From assembly GCA_963753615.1 (NCBI GenBank), contig CAVWCW010000002.1:186001-250000 (forward strand): DNA of 64,000 nucleotides, written 5' to 3'. A model generated the notes under the pieces. The model had not been told where the DNA came from and searched no databases. It saw nothing but the letters and a program-made list of their open reading frames with translations. The translations under genes were made by a program, and so were the position numbers. Below are positions 37,006 through 46,007 of this stretch, piece by piece. Source of the DNA: CAVWCW01 sp963753615. GTDB lineage: Bacteria > Pseudomonadota > Gammaproteobacteria > Chromatiales > Chromatiaceae. Position 1 is the stretch's first letter, and each line of letters starts with the position of its first letter.

Positions 37006-38870
37006 AGAACCTGCTGAAACGGGCTCTCAGTCCGGGGGTGGCCTTTGTCCACGACCTGATGATGGTGCCCCTGGCTTGGCTGGCGGCCTACTGGTTCCGC
37101 TTCAACCTGTACCAGATTCCCGAGCCGATGTTGCAGTACGCCCTCTGGGACCTGCTGCTGGTGGTGCCGGTACAGGTGGCAGTGTTCCGCCTGTTCGGGC
37201 TCTACCGCGGGGTCTGGCGTTTCGCGTCGTTGCCGGATCTGGCGCGTATCGTCAAGGCGGTCGCCGTGGGGCTGGCCCTGAGCATGGCCTTGGTGTTCAC
37301 GGTGACCCGCCTGGAGGGGGTGCCGCGCTCGGTGCCGCTGCTCTACGGTTTGTTTCTGATCGCTATGCTCAGCACCCCACGCCTGATCTACCGCTGGCTC
37401 AAGGACCATCGCTTCCGCCTCGCCACGGGCAAACGTGTGCTCTTGGTGGGGGCGGGCCAGGCGGGCGAGATGCTGGTGCGGGACTTCTTCCGCAATGGTG
37501 CCGGCGGCTTTCAACCGATCGCGTTCGTCGACGACGACAGCCGCAAGTGGGGGCGCGAGATCCACGGCGTGCGGGTGGTGGGGGGCAGCGAGCGCATCCC
37601 GGAGCTGGTGGCCGACCTGGAGGTCGAAGTGGTGGTGCTGGCGGTGCCCTCTGCCGGCGGCGACGCGGTGCGCCGGCTGGTGAGGCTGATCGAGTCGGCG
37701 GGGGTTCCGTTTCGCACCGTGCCGCGGCTCGAGGCTCTGATGTCGGGGCAGGTCAGCATCAAGCAACTCCGCGAAGTCTCGATCGATGATCTGCTGGGGC
37801 GAGCCCCGGTGTCCCTGGACTGGGCCGGGATCCGCGCTGGTCTCAAGGACAAGGTCATCCTGGTCACCGGGGCCGGCGGCTCTATCGGCTCTGAATTGTG
37901 CCGGCAGATCGCCCAAGTCGATCCCCGCGCCCTGATATTGCTGGAGAGCAGTGAGTTCAACCTGTATGGCATCGAGCTGGAACTGCGGCGGCGCTTTCCG
38001 GCCCTGAGCCTGCTCACCCATCTGTGCGACGTGCGCGACCGTCCTGCGGTGGAGCGCGCCTTCGGTTTGCACCGGCCGCATGTGGTGTTCCACGCCGCGG
38101 CTTACAAGCAGGTGCCGATGCTGGAATCCCAGGAGCGTGAGGCGGTGTTCAATAATGTGCTGGGCACCCGCACGGTGGCCCAGGCCGCGGATCGCTGCGG
38201 CTGCTCGGAGTTCGTGCTCATCTCCACCGACAAGGCGGTCAACCCGACCAATATCATGGGCGCCAGTAAGCGCGTGGCCGAGATCTACTGCCAGAACTTC
38301 AATCGCTATTCGGAGACCCGTTTCATCACCGTGCGCTTCGGCAATGTGCTCGGTTCCGCCGGCAGCGTGGTGCCCTTGTTCCAGAACCAGATCGCCGAGG
38401 GCGGGCCGGTCACCGTCACGCATCCGGATATCGAACGCTACTTCATGACCATCCCCGAGGCCTGCCAGTTGATCATGCAGTCCGCGGTGCTCGGCAGCGG
38501 CGGCGAGATCTTCGTGCTCGATATGGAGCAGCCGGTGCGTATCCGCTATCTGGCGGAGCAGATGATCCTGCTCTCGGGCAAGACCCCGGGCCAAGACATC
38601 GAGATCGTATATACCGGGCTGCGCCCCGGGGAGAAGCTCACCGAGGAGTTGTTCCACGACCGCGAGCAGTTGGCCCCTACCGGTTACGACAAGATCCTGC
38701 TGGCCCGGCACCGTCCAGTGGACTGGACCCAGCTGAACCGGGAGATTGAACACCTGCAGCGCCATTGCGACGACTACGACATCCCGGCCCTGCGCGCGGG
38801 CCTGCGCTGGTTCGTGCCGGAGTACGTGCCGGACACCGGTGCCCCGGCGGTCGCCGTGGGGGGCAATTGA
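37002..38870 (+). CDS. wbpM: WbpM/CapD-type UDP-sugar 4,6-dehydratase
   Basis: The 622-residue enzyme has four N-terminal membrane helices, a first Rossmann-like region (RVLLVGAGQAGEMLVRDFF) and a C-terminal SDR domain (VTGAGGSIGSELCRQI). The SDR domain carries the catalytic ISTDKAVNPTNIMGASKR segment, in which Tyr is replaced by Met as in WbpM. It converts UDP-GlcNAc to a 4-keto-6-deoxy sugar for O-antigen. The TTG start at 37002 overlaps wbpL. Confidence 0.92.
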   Translation: MKNLLKRALSPGVAFVHDLMMVPLAWLAAYWFRFNLYQIPEPMLQYALWDLLLVVPVQVAVFRLFGLYRGVWRFASLPDLARIVKAVAVGLALSMALVFTVTRLEGVPRSVPLLYGLFLIAMLSTPRLIYRWLKDHRFRLATGKRVLLVGAGQAGEMLVRDFFRNGAGGFQPIAFVDDDSRKWGREIHGVRVVGGSERIPELVADLEVEVVVLAVPSAGGDAVRRLVRLIESAGVPFRTVPRLEALMSGQVSIKQLREVSIDDLLGRAPVSLDWAGIRAGLKDKVILVTGAGGSIGSELCRQIAQVDPRALILLESSEFNLYGIELELRRRFPALSLLTHLCDVRDRPAVERAFGLHRPHVVFHAAAYKQVPMLESQEREAVFNNVLGTRTVAQAADRCGCSEFVLISTDKAVNPTNIMGASKRVAEIYCQNFNRYSETRFITVRFGNVLGSAGSVVPLFQNQIAEGGPVTVTHPDIERYFMTIPEACQLIMQSAVLGSGGEIFVLDMEQPVRIRYLAEQMILLSGKTPGQDIEIVYTGLRPGEKLTEELFHDREQLAPTGYDKILLARHRPVDWTQLNREIEHLQRHCDDYDIPALRAGLRWFVPEYVPDTGAPAVAVGGN

Positions 38871-38913
38871 GCGCATTCGGGCGCCCGGCCCGGAGTCCGC
38901 GCCGGTGTTCGTA

Positions 38914-39873
38914 ATGGCGATCGAGTTCAGCGTCATTATCGTCAACTGGAATGCCCGCGCCCATCTGGTGCGCTGCCTTCAGGCCCTGGCCCGGCAGACC
39001 CATGCCCCCCTCGAGGTATTGCTGGTGGACAATGCCAGCGACGATGACTCGGTGGACTATGTCCGTCACCACCACCCCCAGGTGCGCCTGTTGGCCCAGG
39101 GGCGCAATCTAGGCTTTGCCGCCGGCAACAACCTGGCGGTACGCCGGGCCCGGGGCGCTTGGGTGGCGCTGTTGAATCCGGATGCCTTCCCCGAGCCCGA
39201 CTGGTTGGCCGGCTACGCCGAAGCCATTCGCGAACACCCCGAGTGCGCCTGCTTCACGGGCCGACTGCTGGATGCGGCGGAGCCGGCGTGCATCGACGGC
39301 AGCGGCGACGTCTACCACGTCAGCGGCCTTTCCTGGCGGCGTGATCACGGCCGATCGGTGGCGGCGGCCGAGCGCCCGCCCGGCCCGGTGTTCTCCGCCT
39401 GCGGTGCCTCCGCGGTTTACCGACGCGAGGTGTTCCTCGGGCTCGGGGGGTTCGACGAAGACTTCTTCTGCTACATGGAGGACGTGGACCTGGGCTTTCG
39501 GCTGCGCCTCGCCGGGGAAGTCTGCCGCTACGTGCCAGCCGCCACCGCTTTGCATCTTGGCTCCGGTACCACCGCCCGGCGCAGCGACTTCTCAGTATTT
39601 CACGGCCACCGCAATCTGGTCTGGGTGTTCGTCAAGGACATGCCGGGTCCCCTGTTCTGGCTCTATCTGCCGCTGCATCTGCTGCTCAACCTGGCCAGCA
39701 TCCCCTGGCTGGCGGGGCGCGGTCAGGGGCAGGTCGCGTTGCGCGCCAAATGGGCTGCTCTGCTCGGACTGCCCCGGGTCTGGCGCCGGCGCGCAGAGGT
39801 CCAGCGCCGGCGCCGCGCCAGCGTGCGGGTCATCCGCCACGCCCTGCTCGGGGGCATCCCTTGGAAACGCTGA
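38914..39873 (+). CDS. GT2-family glycosyltransferase (rhamnosyltransferase-like)
   Basis: The 319-residue GT-A enzyme starts EFSVIIVNWNARAHLVRCL and has the GRNLGFAAGNNLAVRRA block and LLNPDAFPEPDW, which carries the DxD-equivalent. A GGFDEDFFCYMEDVDLGFRL acceptor segment follows. Such enzymes add deoxyhexoses to O-antigen or core. ATG 38914 is chosen; GTG 38905 is close. The gene follows wbpM by 43 bp and overlaps the next GT2 gene by 13 bp. Confidence 0.87.
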   Translation: MAIEFSVIIVNWNARAHLVRCLQALARQTHAPLEVLLVDNASDDDSVDYVRHHHPQVRLLAQGRNLGFAAGNNLAVRRARGAWVALLNPDAFPEPDWLAGYAEAIREHPECACFTGRLLDAAEPACIDGSGDVYHVSGLSWRRDHGRSVAAAERPPGPVFSACGASAVYRREVFLGLGGFDEDFFCYMEDVDLGFRLRLAGEVCRYVPAATALHLGSGTTARRSDFSVFHGHRNLVWVFVKDMPGPLFWLYLPLHLLLNLASIPWLAGRGQGQVALRAKWAALLGLPRVWRRRAEVQRRRRASVRVIRHALLGGIPWKR

Positions 39874-40784
39874 GCCGGGTCGCGACGGAAAGGGTCTGCG
39901 CGGTGCTGGTGAGCTACCGGACCGGTCCGGCCCTGTTCGCCGCCCTGGACGCAGTGCTCGCCCAGCCGGAGGCGGCCCAAGTGGTGCTGGTGGACAACGG
40001 CAATCCGGGGCCGGTGCGGGCCGAACTGGCTGCCCGTGCCGAGGCCGAACCGCGTCTGGAACTCCTGCGGGGGCAGGGCAACGTAGGGTTCGCAGCGGCA
40101 TGCAATCTGGGCGCCGCCCGCGCCCGGGAGCCGCTGCTGCTGCTGCTCAATCCCGACTGTCTGCTGCCGCCGGCTGCTCTAGGGCGGTTGCTGACGCGGG
40201 CGCGGGGACTGCCGGAGCCCTGGCTGCTCGGGCCTCGGCTGCTGAACCCCGACGGCACCGAGCAGGCCGGAAGCCGGCGCCGCTTGCTGACTCCCGGGCT
40301 GGCGGCGGTCGAGGGGCTGGGCCTGTACCGGCTGTTTCCGCGCCTGCGCCGCTTCAATCGGCACCGGGAACCGCTGCCGGCCCAGACCACGCCGATGGCG
40401 GTGATCAGCGGCGCCTGCATGCTGCTGCCCCTCGCCGCCTATCGTCGGCTCGGCGGCATGGACGAGGGCTATTTCCTGCATCTGGAGGATGTGGACTTCT
40501 GCCTGCGGTTTGCCCGCGCCGGCGGTAGTGTCTACTTCTGCCCGACGCCGGCGGTGACCCACCTGAAGAGCACCAGCGCTGCCAGTCCGCTTCGGGTGGA
40601 GTGGCACAAGACCCGGGGTTTCTTCCGGTACTTCCATCTCCACTTCCGCGGCCGCTATCCCCCCGGCGTACTGCCCCTGGTCGACCTGCTGATTCTGCTG
40701 CGCTACCTGCTGCTGGCGGGGCTGCGCGGGGTGCGGTCTCTGGCGCCCCCTTGGGGGGTGGGCAATCCCCAACGGAAAGTCTGA
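39861..40784 (+). CDS. Second GT2-family glycosyltransferase
   Basis: The 307-residue GT-A protein is related to its upstream neighbour, with VLVSYRTGPAL, NVGFAAACNLGAARA, LLNPDCLLPPAAL and the acceptor block GGMDEGYFLHLEDVDFCLRF. The two may form successive linkages of one repeat unit. TTG 39861 is inferred, because family members begin just before this region; GTG 39903 would make a shorter N-terminus. It is the last gene before the type II secretion operon. Confidence 0.82.
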   Translation: METLSRVATERVCAVLVSYRTGPALFAALDAVLAQPEAAQVVLVDNGNPGPVRAELAARAEAEPRLELLRGQGNVGFAAACNLGAARAREPLLLLLNPDCLLPPAALGRLLTRARGLPEPWLLGPRLLNPDGTEQAGSRRRLLTPGLAAVEGLGLYRLFPRLRRFNRHREPLPAQTTPMAVISGACMLLPLAAYRRLGGMDEGYFLHLEDVDFCLRFARAGGSVYFCPTPAVTHLKSTSAASPLRVEWHKTRGFFRYFHLHFRGRYPPGVLPLVDLLILLRYLLLAGLRGVRSLAPPWGVGNPQRKV

Positions 40785-40820
40785 ATTCTGGTCTCGCGGG
40801 TATCCCTTTCGGGCCACGAC

Positions 40821-40847
40821 GCCTGGCGGCCTGGTGAAACGTCCAGG
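40821..40847. repeat. Single relic end of the MITE-like element
   Basis: CCTGGTGAAACGTCCAGG at 40830-40847 matches the right-hand end of the 6.4-kb element at 15 of 18 positions. The preceding GCCTGGCGG (40821-40829) also matches the sequence just inside the left end (inverted). No partner end is visible within several hundred bases. It is probably a remnant of the same or a related insertion. Confidence 0.5.
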
Positions 40848-40872
40848 CTAATATCTAGCCGCGGCAGCGGCA

Positions 40873-40881
40873 TGCTAGAAT
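40873..40881 (+). promoter_or_regulatory. Extended -10 promoter candidate for the type II secretion operon
   Basis: TGC-TAGAAT is an extended -10 element (TGn plus a 5/6 match to TATAAT) 57 bp before the gspE start. No good -35 box is seen, which is compatible with an extended -10 promoter. This is inferred from sequence only. Confidence 0.35.
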
Positions 40882-40938
40882 GCGCTTTATTGGGCCCCCC
40901 GCGGCCCAAGCCTTTCCCTGCCACCCGTACCAAAAAGC

Positions 40939-42723
40939 ATGGAACCGAGCGAAACCACCGAAACCAGCGAACCGCGCCAGGCGCTGCCACCGACCCTGGG
41001 CGATGCAACAGAATCTGCCACGGCGCTCGGCCAGGACGTGGCGGAGCGAGTGCAGGCGTATCTGGCCGAGCGCGGCCAGGTGGCCGCCGGTGACCTGGAG
41101 CGGGTGCGTCGCCTCGGGGGGGAGAGCGGTGAGCGCTGGGCCAACCTGCTGATTCGACTGGGACTGGTCTCCGAGCGCGACCTGGCCCAGGCCTTTTCCG
41201 AGGTCACCGGCCTGCCACTGATGGCCAGCGACGACTACCCGGAAACCCCGGAACTGGAGCGCTTGTTGCCGATGCGCTTTATGCGTGAGGCCCATTTGGT
41301 ACCTCTGTTCGTTGAGGACCATCGTCTGGTGCTGGCGATGGCCGATCCCTCCGACGCTTTCAGTCGCGACTCCGCCGCCATGGCCCTGGGCCAGCCGCTG
41401 GCCCTGCGGGTGGGCCTGCCGGCGGAGATCGATGTCACCATCGAGCGCCTGTACGGCGAGGGCCGCAGCGCCATGGGCGAGATCGTCGAGAATCTCGGCG
41501 ATGGCACCGTCGGCGGCGAGGAGGATATCGAGCACCTGCGCGATATGGCCAGCGAGGCGCCGGTGATCCGCCTGGTAAACCTGATCGTACAGCGGGCGGT
41601 GCAGTCTCGGGCATCGGACATCCACATCGAGCCCTTCGAGGGTCAGCTCAAGGTGCGTTACCGGGTCGACGGTGTGCTCCAGGAGGTGGAGTCTCCGCCT
41701 TCGAGCTCCACCGCGGCGGTGATCTCGCGCATCAAGATTATGGCCAACCTGAACATCGCCGAGCGGCGCCTGCCCCAGGACGGGCGCATCCCGTTGCGGG
41801 TGCAGGGCAAGGAGTTTGACCTGCGTGTCTCCACCGTGCCGACGCTATACGGCGAGAGCGTGGTGATCCGCTTGCTGGACAAGGCGGGGGTAAAGTTCGA
41901 TTTCGCCGCCCTCGGTTTCGACGGCCCGCCGCTGGAGCGGCTGAAGGAGATCCTGGATCTGCCCAACGGCATCATCCTGGTCACCGGCCCCACCGGCAGC
42001 GGCAAGACCACGACCCTCTATACCGCCCTGTTCCGGCTCAACACCCCGGAGCGCAAGATCATCACCGTGGAGGATCCGGTGGAGTACCAGCTGGCCGGGG
42101 TCAACCAGATCCAGGTCAAGCCCCAGGTCGGGCTGACTTTCGCCGGCGCCCTGCGCGCCATCCTGCGCCAGGACCCGGACGTCATCATGGTGGGCGAGAT
42201 GCGTGACCTGGAGACCGCCCGCATTGCCGTGCAGTCGGCGCTGACCGGTCACCTGGTGCTGTCCACCCTGCACACCAACGACGCCGCCGGCGGCGTGGCG
42301 CGGCTGCTCGACATGGGGGTGGAGGATTACCTGCTCACCTCCACCGTCAACGGCATCCTGGCCCAGCGCCTGGTGCGTCGGCTGTGCCAGCACTGCCGCG
42401 AGCCCTACACCGCCCTTCCGGAGATGGTCGAGGAGTTGCAGCTGGCTCGCTACGCCCCGCCCGGCGGGGAGATCCGGCTGTATCACCCGGCGGGTTGCCG
42501 GGAATGCGGCGGCAGCGGCTACTACGGTCGGTTGTCGGTGACCGAGGTATTGGTGATGAGCGAGAAGATCCGGCGCCTGGTTATGCAGCACGCCAGCGCC
42601 GGCGACATTCAGCGTCAGGCCGTCGCCGAGGGGATGGATACCATGTATCAGGACGGCCTGCGCAAGGCCTTGCTCGGCTTGACCACGATCGAAGAAGTTC
42701 TGCGGGTCACCGAGGAAGACTGA
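40939..42723 (+). CDS. gspE: Type II secretion system ATPase GspE
   Basis: The 594-residue cytoplasmic hexameric ATPase powers pseudopilus assembly. An N-terminal GspE/PilB domain (~60-160) is followed by the ATPase core. The core has a Walker A GPTGSGKTTT from residue 350, an Asp box (EDPVEYQLAGVNQIQV), Walker B (DPDVIMVGEMRD) and a His box (TGHLVLSTLHTND). Four zinc-binding cysteines are present (CQHC and CREC). The 40-residue acidic, Thr-rich N-terminal tail is longer than usual. It is the first gene of the gsp operon. Confidence 0.95.
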   Translation: MEPSETTETSEPRQALPPTLGDATESATALGQDVAERVQAYLAERGQVAAGDLERVRRLGGESGERWANLLIRLGLVSERDLAQAFSEVTGLPLMASDDYPETPELERLLPMRFMREAHLVPLFVEDHRLVLAMADPSDAFSRDSAAMALGQPLALRVGLPAEIDVTIERLYGEGRSAMGEIVENLGDGTVGGEEDIEHLRDMASEAPVIRLVNLIVQRAVQSRASDIHIEPFEGQLKVRYRVDGVLQEVESPPSSSTAAVISRIKIMANLNIAERRLPQDGRIPLRVQGKEFDLRVSTVPTLYGESVVIRLLDKAGVKFDFAALGFDGPPLERLKEILDLPNGIILVTGPTGSGKTTTLYTALFRLNTPERKIITVEDPVEYQLAGVNQIQVKPQVGLTFAGALRAILRQDPDVIMVGEMRDLETARIAVQSALTGHLVLSTLHTNDAAGGVARLLDMGVEDYLLTSTVNGILAQRLVRRLCQHCREPYTALPEMVEELQLARYAPPGGEIRLYHPAGCRECGGSGYYGRLSVTEVLVMSEKIRRLVMQHASAGDIQRQAVAEGMDTMYQDGLRKALLGLTTIEEVLRVTEED

Positions 42724-42727
42724 TCCG

Positions 42728-43945
42728 ATGGCGCTGTTCGAGTACAAGGCGGTCAACGCCGGCGGCGAGATGAGCGAGGGCGAACTGGAGGCCGCCGACG
42801 AGGCCAGCCTGGTGCGCCAGTTGCAAGCCGACGGTCTGATCCCGGTGCGGGTGAGCCCGGTCAAGGGCGGGCTTAAGCTGAGCCTGAAACCGGCCCGGAA
42901 GACCGGTGCCCAGATCGGCCACAAGCAGATCACCGTGCTGACCCGGGAACTGGCCAGCCTGCTGGAGTCGGGCCTGACCTTGGACCGTTCGCTGCAGATC
43001 CTGCTCGATCTCACGGACGAGCCCCAGATGCATCAGCTGTTGAACAGTCTGCAGGACAAGATGCGCGGCGGGGCCACCTTTTCCGCCGCCTTGGAGGAGC
43101 AGGGGAACTTGTTCTCCCGTCTTTATATCAATATGGTGCGGGCCGGCGAAGCGGGTGGGGCCATGCAGGCGGTGATGCAGCGCTTAGCTGATTACCTGGA
43201 TCGCTCCGCGGAGCTGCGCGAGAGCATCAAGTCGGCGCTCATCTACCCGTTGATCCTGGTCGCGGTGGCGGGCCTGTCGGTGGCCCTGCTGCTGGTGTTC
43301 GTGGTACCCCAGTTCGCCCAGATGTTCGAGGACATGGGCAAGGCCCTGCCGCTCCCGACGCAGATCGTGATCGGCGCCGGCAACCTGCTGAGCGGCTACT
43401 GGTGGCTGCTGCTGGGGCTCGGCTATGGCGGCTACCAGCTGTTTCGGCAGCGCCTGCGTCAGCCCGAGGTGCGTCGGGCCTGGGACCGTCGGTTGCTGGC
43501 CATGCCGCTGGTTGGGGAACTGATTGTCAAGGTCGAAACTGCCCGCTTCAGCCGCACCCTGTCCACCCTGGTGGAGAACGGCGTGTCGCTGCTCAAGGCT
43601 CTGAGTCTGGTCAAGGACGTGATCTCCAATCGCATCATTGCCGAAGCGATCGAGGCCGCAGCGGACCAGCTCAGCCGCGGCAAGAGCCTGTCCGAGCCGC
43701 TGCTGGAGCAGGGGGTATTCCCCCGGCTGGCGCTGCAGATGATGAAGGTGGGCGAGGAGTCGGGGCAGCTCGAGACCATGCTGGGCAAGGTCGCCGATAT
43801 GTACGATCAGGAGGTGCGCGCCACCGTGCAGCGCATGCTGGCGCTGCTGGAACCGCTGCTGATCGTCGGTCTCGGGGTGGTGGTGGCCGGCATCATTATG
43901 TCCATCCTGGTGGCGATCATGAGCGTCAACCAGTTGGCAATTTAA
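42728..43945 (+). CDS. gspF: Type II secretion inner-membrane platform protein GspF
   Basis: The 405-residue protein has two tandem GspF domains, with TRELASLLESGLTLDRSL in the first and RTLSTLVENGVSLLKAL in the second. Its three membrane helices include LIYPLILVAVAGLSVALLLV and the C-terminal PLLIVGLGVVVAGIIMSIL. It connects the GspE ATPase to the growing pseudopilus. It begins 4 bp after gspE. Confidence 0.95.
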   Translation: MALFEYKAVNAGGEMSEGELEAADEASLVRQLQADGLIPVRVSPVKGGLKLSLKPARKTGAQIGHKQITVLTRELASLLESGLTLDRSLQILLDLTDEPQMHQLLNSLQDKMRGGATFSAALEEQGNLFSRLYINMVRAGEAGGAMQAVMQRLADYLDRSAELRESIKSALIYPLILVAVAGLSVALLLVFVVPQFAQMFEDMGKALPLPTQIVIGAGNLLSGYWWLLLGLGYGGYQLFRQRLRQPEVRRAWDRRLLAMPLVGELIVKVETARFSRTLSTLVENGVSLLKALSLVKDVISNRIIAEAIEAAADQLSRGKSLSEPLLEQGVFPRLALQMMKVGEESGQLETMLGKVADMYDQEVRATVQRMLALLEPLLIVGLGVVVAGIIMSILVAIMSVNQLAI

Positions 43946-43974
43946 CCGTTGAATTTGGAGCAGGAATACGGCTT

Positions 43975-44409
43975 ATGAAACGAGCGCAGAACGAACATTC
44001 CAAGGCCCGCGGCTTCACTCTGATCGAGCTGCTGGTAGTGCTGGTGATCCTGGGCCTGCTGGCAGGGCTGGTGGGTCCCCAGGTGATGAAATACCTGGGG
44101 GACTCCAAGACCAAGACGGCCAAGCTGCAGATCAGCAACCTCTCCGGTGCGTTGGATATGTATCGGCTCGAAGTGGGGCGCTATCCGAACAATCAGGAGG
44201 GCCTGGAGGCCCTGGTCTCCGAACCCGGCGGGGCCAAGAACTGGAATGGCCCCTATCTGAAAAAGAAGGATCTGCCCAAGGATCCCTGGGGCTACGACTA
44301 TCAGTACAAGTACCCGGGCGATAACGGCGACTTCGATTTGTACTCCCTGGGTGCCGATAACAGCCAGGGCGGTGACGGTGAGGCCCAGGATGTGGTTAGC
44401 TGGGAGTGA
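43975..44409 (+). CDS. gspG: Major pseudopilin GspG
   Basis: The 144-residue prepilin has the cleavage site RG-FTLIELLVVLVILGLLAGLVGP with Gly13, Phe14 and Glu18 (the +5 glutamate). The calcium-binding C-terminal part is typical of GspG (YPNNQEGLEALV, DPWGYDYQYKYPG, LYSLGADNSQGGDGE). It forms the piston-like pseudopilus. No GspO/PilD prepilin peptidase is present in the window, so processing must rely on one encoded elsewhere. Confidence 0.95.
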   Translation: MKRAQNEHSKARGFTLIELLVVLVILGLLAGLVGPQVMKYLGDSKTKTAKLQISNLSGALDMYRLEVGRYPNNQEGLEALVSEPGGAKNWNGPYLKKKDLPKDPWGYDYQYKYPGDNGDFDLYSLGADNSQGGDGEAQDVVSWE

Positions 44410-44848
44410 TCCCCGCGCCGGCGGCTTCACCCTGATCGAGCTGATGGTGGTGTTGGTCATCGCCGGGCTGCTGCTCACGGTCCTGCCACCGCTGTTTTCC
44501 GCCGCCTTGCCCGGGGTGCAGCTCAAGGGCTCGGCGCGCGAGGTCGCCTCGGCCCTGCGGTTTGCCCGCGACCGTGCCATCACCCGCCAGCAGGAGTCGA
44601 CCCTGACCCTGGATGTGGAGAGCCGCGAATACCGGGTCAGCGGGCGCGAGCGCCCGTTCTCCCTGCCCTCAGGGCTGGAAGTGGAACTGTTCACGGTGCG
44701 TTCGGAGCAGAGCGACGCGGATACCGGCGCCATCCGCTTCTTCCCCGACGGCAGTTCCACCGGCGGCCGGGTTACCCTGGGAGCCGGCGAACGCAGCTAT
44801 GCGGTGGACGTGGACTGGCTTACCGGCCGGGTGCGGGTGCTGCAGTAG
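44390..44848 (+). CDS. gspH: Minor pseudopilin GspH
   Basis: The 152-residue protein has the prepilin motif GG-FTLIELMVVLVIAGLLLT and a GspH-type C-terminal domain (AREVASALRFARDRAITRQQ, IRFFPDGSSTGGRVTL). ATG 44390 overlaps the end of gspG by 20 bp. It is a minor subunit of the pseudopilus. Confidence 0.9.
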   Translation: MWLAGSDPRAGGFTLIELMVVLVIAGLLLTVLPPLFSAALPGVQLKGSAREVASALRFARDRAITRQQESTLTLDVESREYRVSGRERPFSLPSGLEVELFTVRSEQSDADTGAIRFFPDGSSTGGRVTLGAGERSYAVDVDWLTGRVRVLQ

Positions 44849-44849
44849 G

Positions 44850-45263
44850 ATGCCCCGGGGTCGCCGCCAATCCGGTTTCTCCCTGCTGGAGATCCTCGTC
44901 GCTTTCTCCATCCTGGCGCTGTCGCTCGGGGTGTTGCTGAACATCTTTTCCACCGCGATGCGCGGGGTCGGCCTGGGAGAAGAGTATTCCAAGGCGGCGT
45001 CACTCTTGGATGGGCGCCTGGCGGCCCTGGGCAGCGAGATCCCGGTGGAGTCCGGCAGCCAGTCCGGCAGCGAGGGCGACGGCGAGGGCCAGGAGTATCG
45101 CTGGCAGATCACGCTCAACCCCTTTGGCGAATTCGACCAGTTTCAGGCCCTGGGCGAGCTGGAACTGTTCCAGGTCGATGTCGAGGTGACCTGGGAGGCG
45201 GGCGGCCGCCAGCGCCGGATCGCCGTCAGCACCCTGCGCCTGGCGTCCGGCGAGGGACGCTGA
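44850..45263 (+). CDS. gspI: Minor pseudopilin GspI
   Basis: The 137-residue protein has the prepilin cleavage motif SG-FSLLEILVAFSILALSLG and a short C-terminal beta domain with EYRWQITLNPF. It nucleates the pseudopilus tip with GspJ and GspK. It starts 1 bp after the gspH stop codon. Confidence 0.9.
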   Translation: MPRGRRQSGFSLLEILVAFSILALSLGVLLNIFSTAMRGVGLGEEYSKAASLLDGRLAALGSEIPVESGSQSGSEGDGEGQEYRWQITLNPFGEFDQFQALGELELFQVDVEVTWEAGGRQRRIAVSTLRLASGEGR

Positions 45264-45265
45264 GG

Positions 45266-46006
45266 GTGTTGCCTTGCCGTCGCGGGTGCCGCGAGCGCGG
45301 CTTCACGCTGGTCGAGCTGCTGATCGCCATTGCGCTTACCGGGCTGATCCTGCTGGTCCTGTTCTCCGGTGTGCGCATTGCCAGCCGCAGCTGGGACGCC
45401 GTCGAGCTGCGCTCGACCCGCAATGCCGAGCTGCGCCTGGTGCGCGGCTTTATCCAGCGCAGCCTGCGCCAACTGCGAGGGGTCAGCTACGATTCTCCGG
45501 AGGGCTCGCGCCAGTTGTTCAGCGGCGACCGGCAGGCCGTCGAGTTCGTCACGCCGATGACCGGCTACCTGGGCCTGGGCGGGCTCTACATCCTGCGCCT
45601 GGAGTACCTGGACAACCGTGAGGGGGGGCAGCTGATAATGACCCGCTGGCTCTATCACCCGGACATCCTGGAGGGCGTGGATGCGGTGCCCGAGTGGGAG
45701 GCCCTGCACCAGACCAGCGGTGGTTTCCGCGACTACCTCGATCGCAACGAGGGCGAGACGCGGGAAGTATTCAGTCAGCAGATTCTCCTGGAATCCCTCG
45801 ACACGGTGGAGTTCGCCTATTTTGGCACCCCGTCGGATCGCTCCAGTGATCCAGAGTGGCTCGATGAGTGGAACGATGCCAGCGCATTGCCCCGGTTGGT
45901 GCGGGTCAGCGTCCGTGAGGGCTCCGGCTGGTGGCCCGACATCCTGGCCGACCTGGGCAGCACCCAGGACTTGGCGGTCGGTGTAAGCTTTGGCGGGCGG
46001 CGCTGA
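45266..46006 (+). CDS. gspJ: Minor pseudopilin GspJ
   Basis: The 246-residue protein has the prepilin motif RG-FTLVELLIAIALTGLILLVLF and the GspJ domain with VRGFIQRSLRQLRGV and RLEYLDNREGGQLIMTRWLY. GTG 45266 is used; TTG 45269 is an alternative. It belongs to the pseudopilus tip complex with GspI and GspK. Confidence 0.88.
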   Translation: MLPCRRGCRERGFTLVELLIAIALTGLILLVLFSGVRIASRSWDAVELRSTRNAELRLVRGFIQRSLRQLRGVSYDSPEGSRQLFSGDRQAVEFVTPMTGYLGLGGLYILRLEYLDNREGGQLIMTRWLYHPDILEGVDAVPEWEALHQTSGGFRDYLDRNEGETREVFSQQILLESLDTVEFAYFGTPSDRSSDPEWLDEWNDASALPRLVRVSVREGSGWWPDILADLGSTQDLAVGVSFGGRR

Positions 46007-46007
46007 T

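Noticed and set aside
36792..38945. 717-codon open frame on the minus strand opposite the wbpM-type gene
   Set aside because: Antisense shadow of a well-supported dehydratase; the composition (His/Gln-rich) is typical of reversed GC-rich coding sequence.
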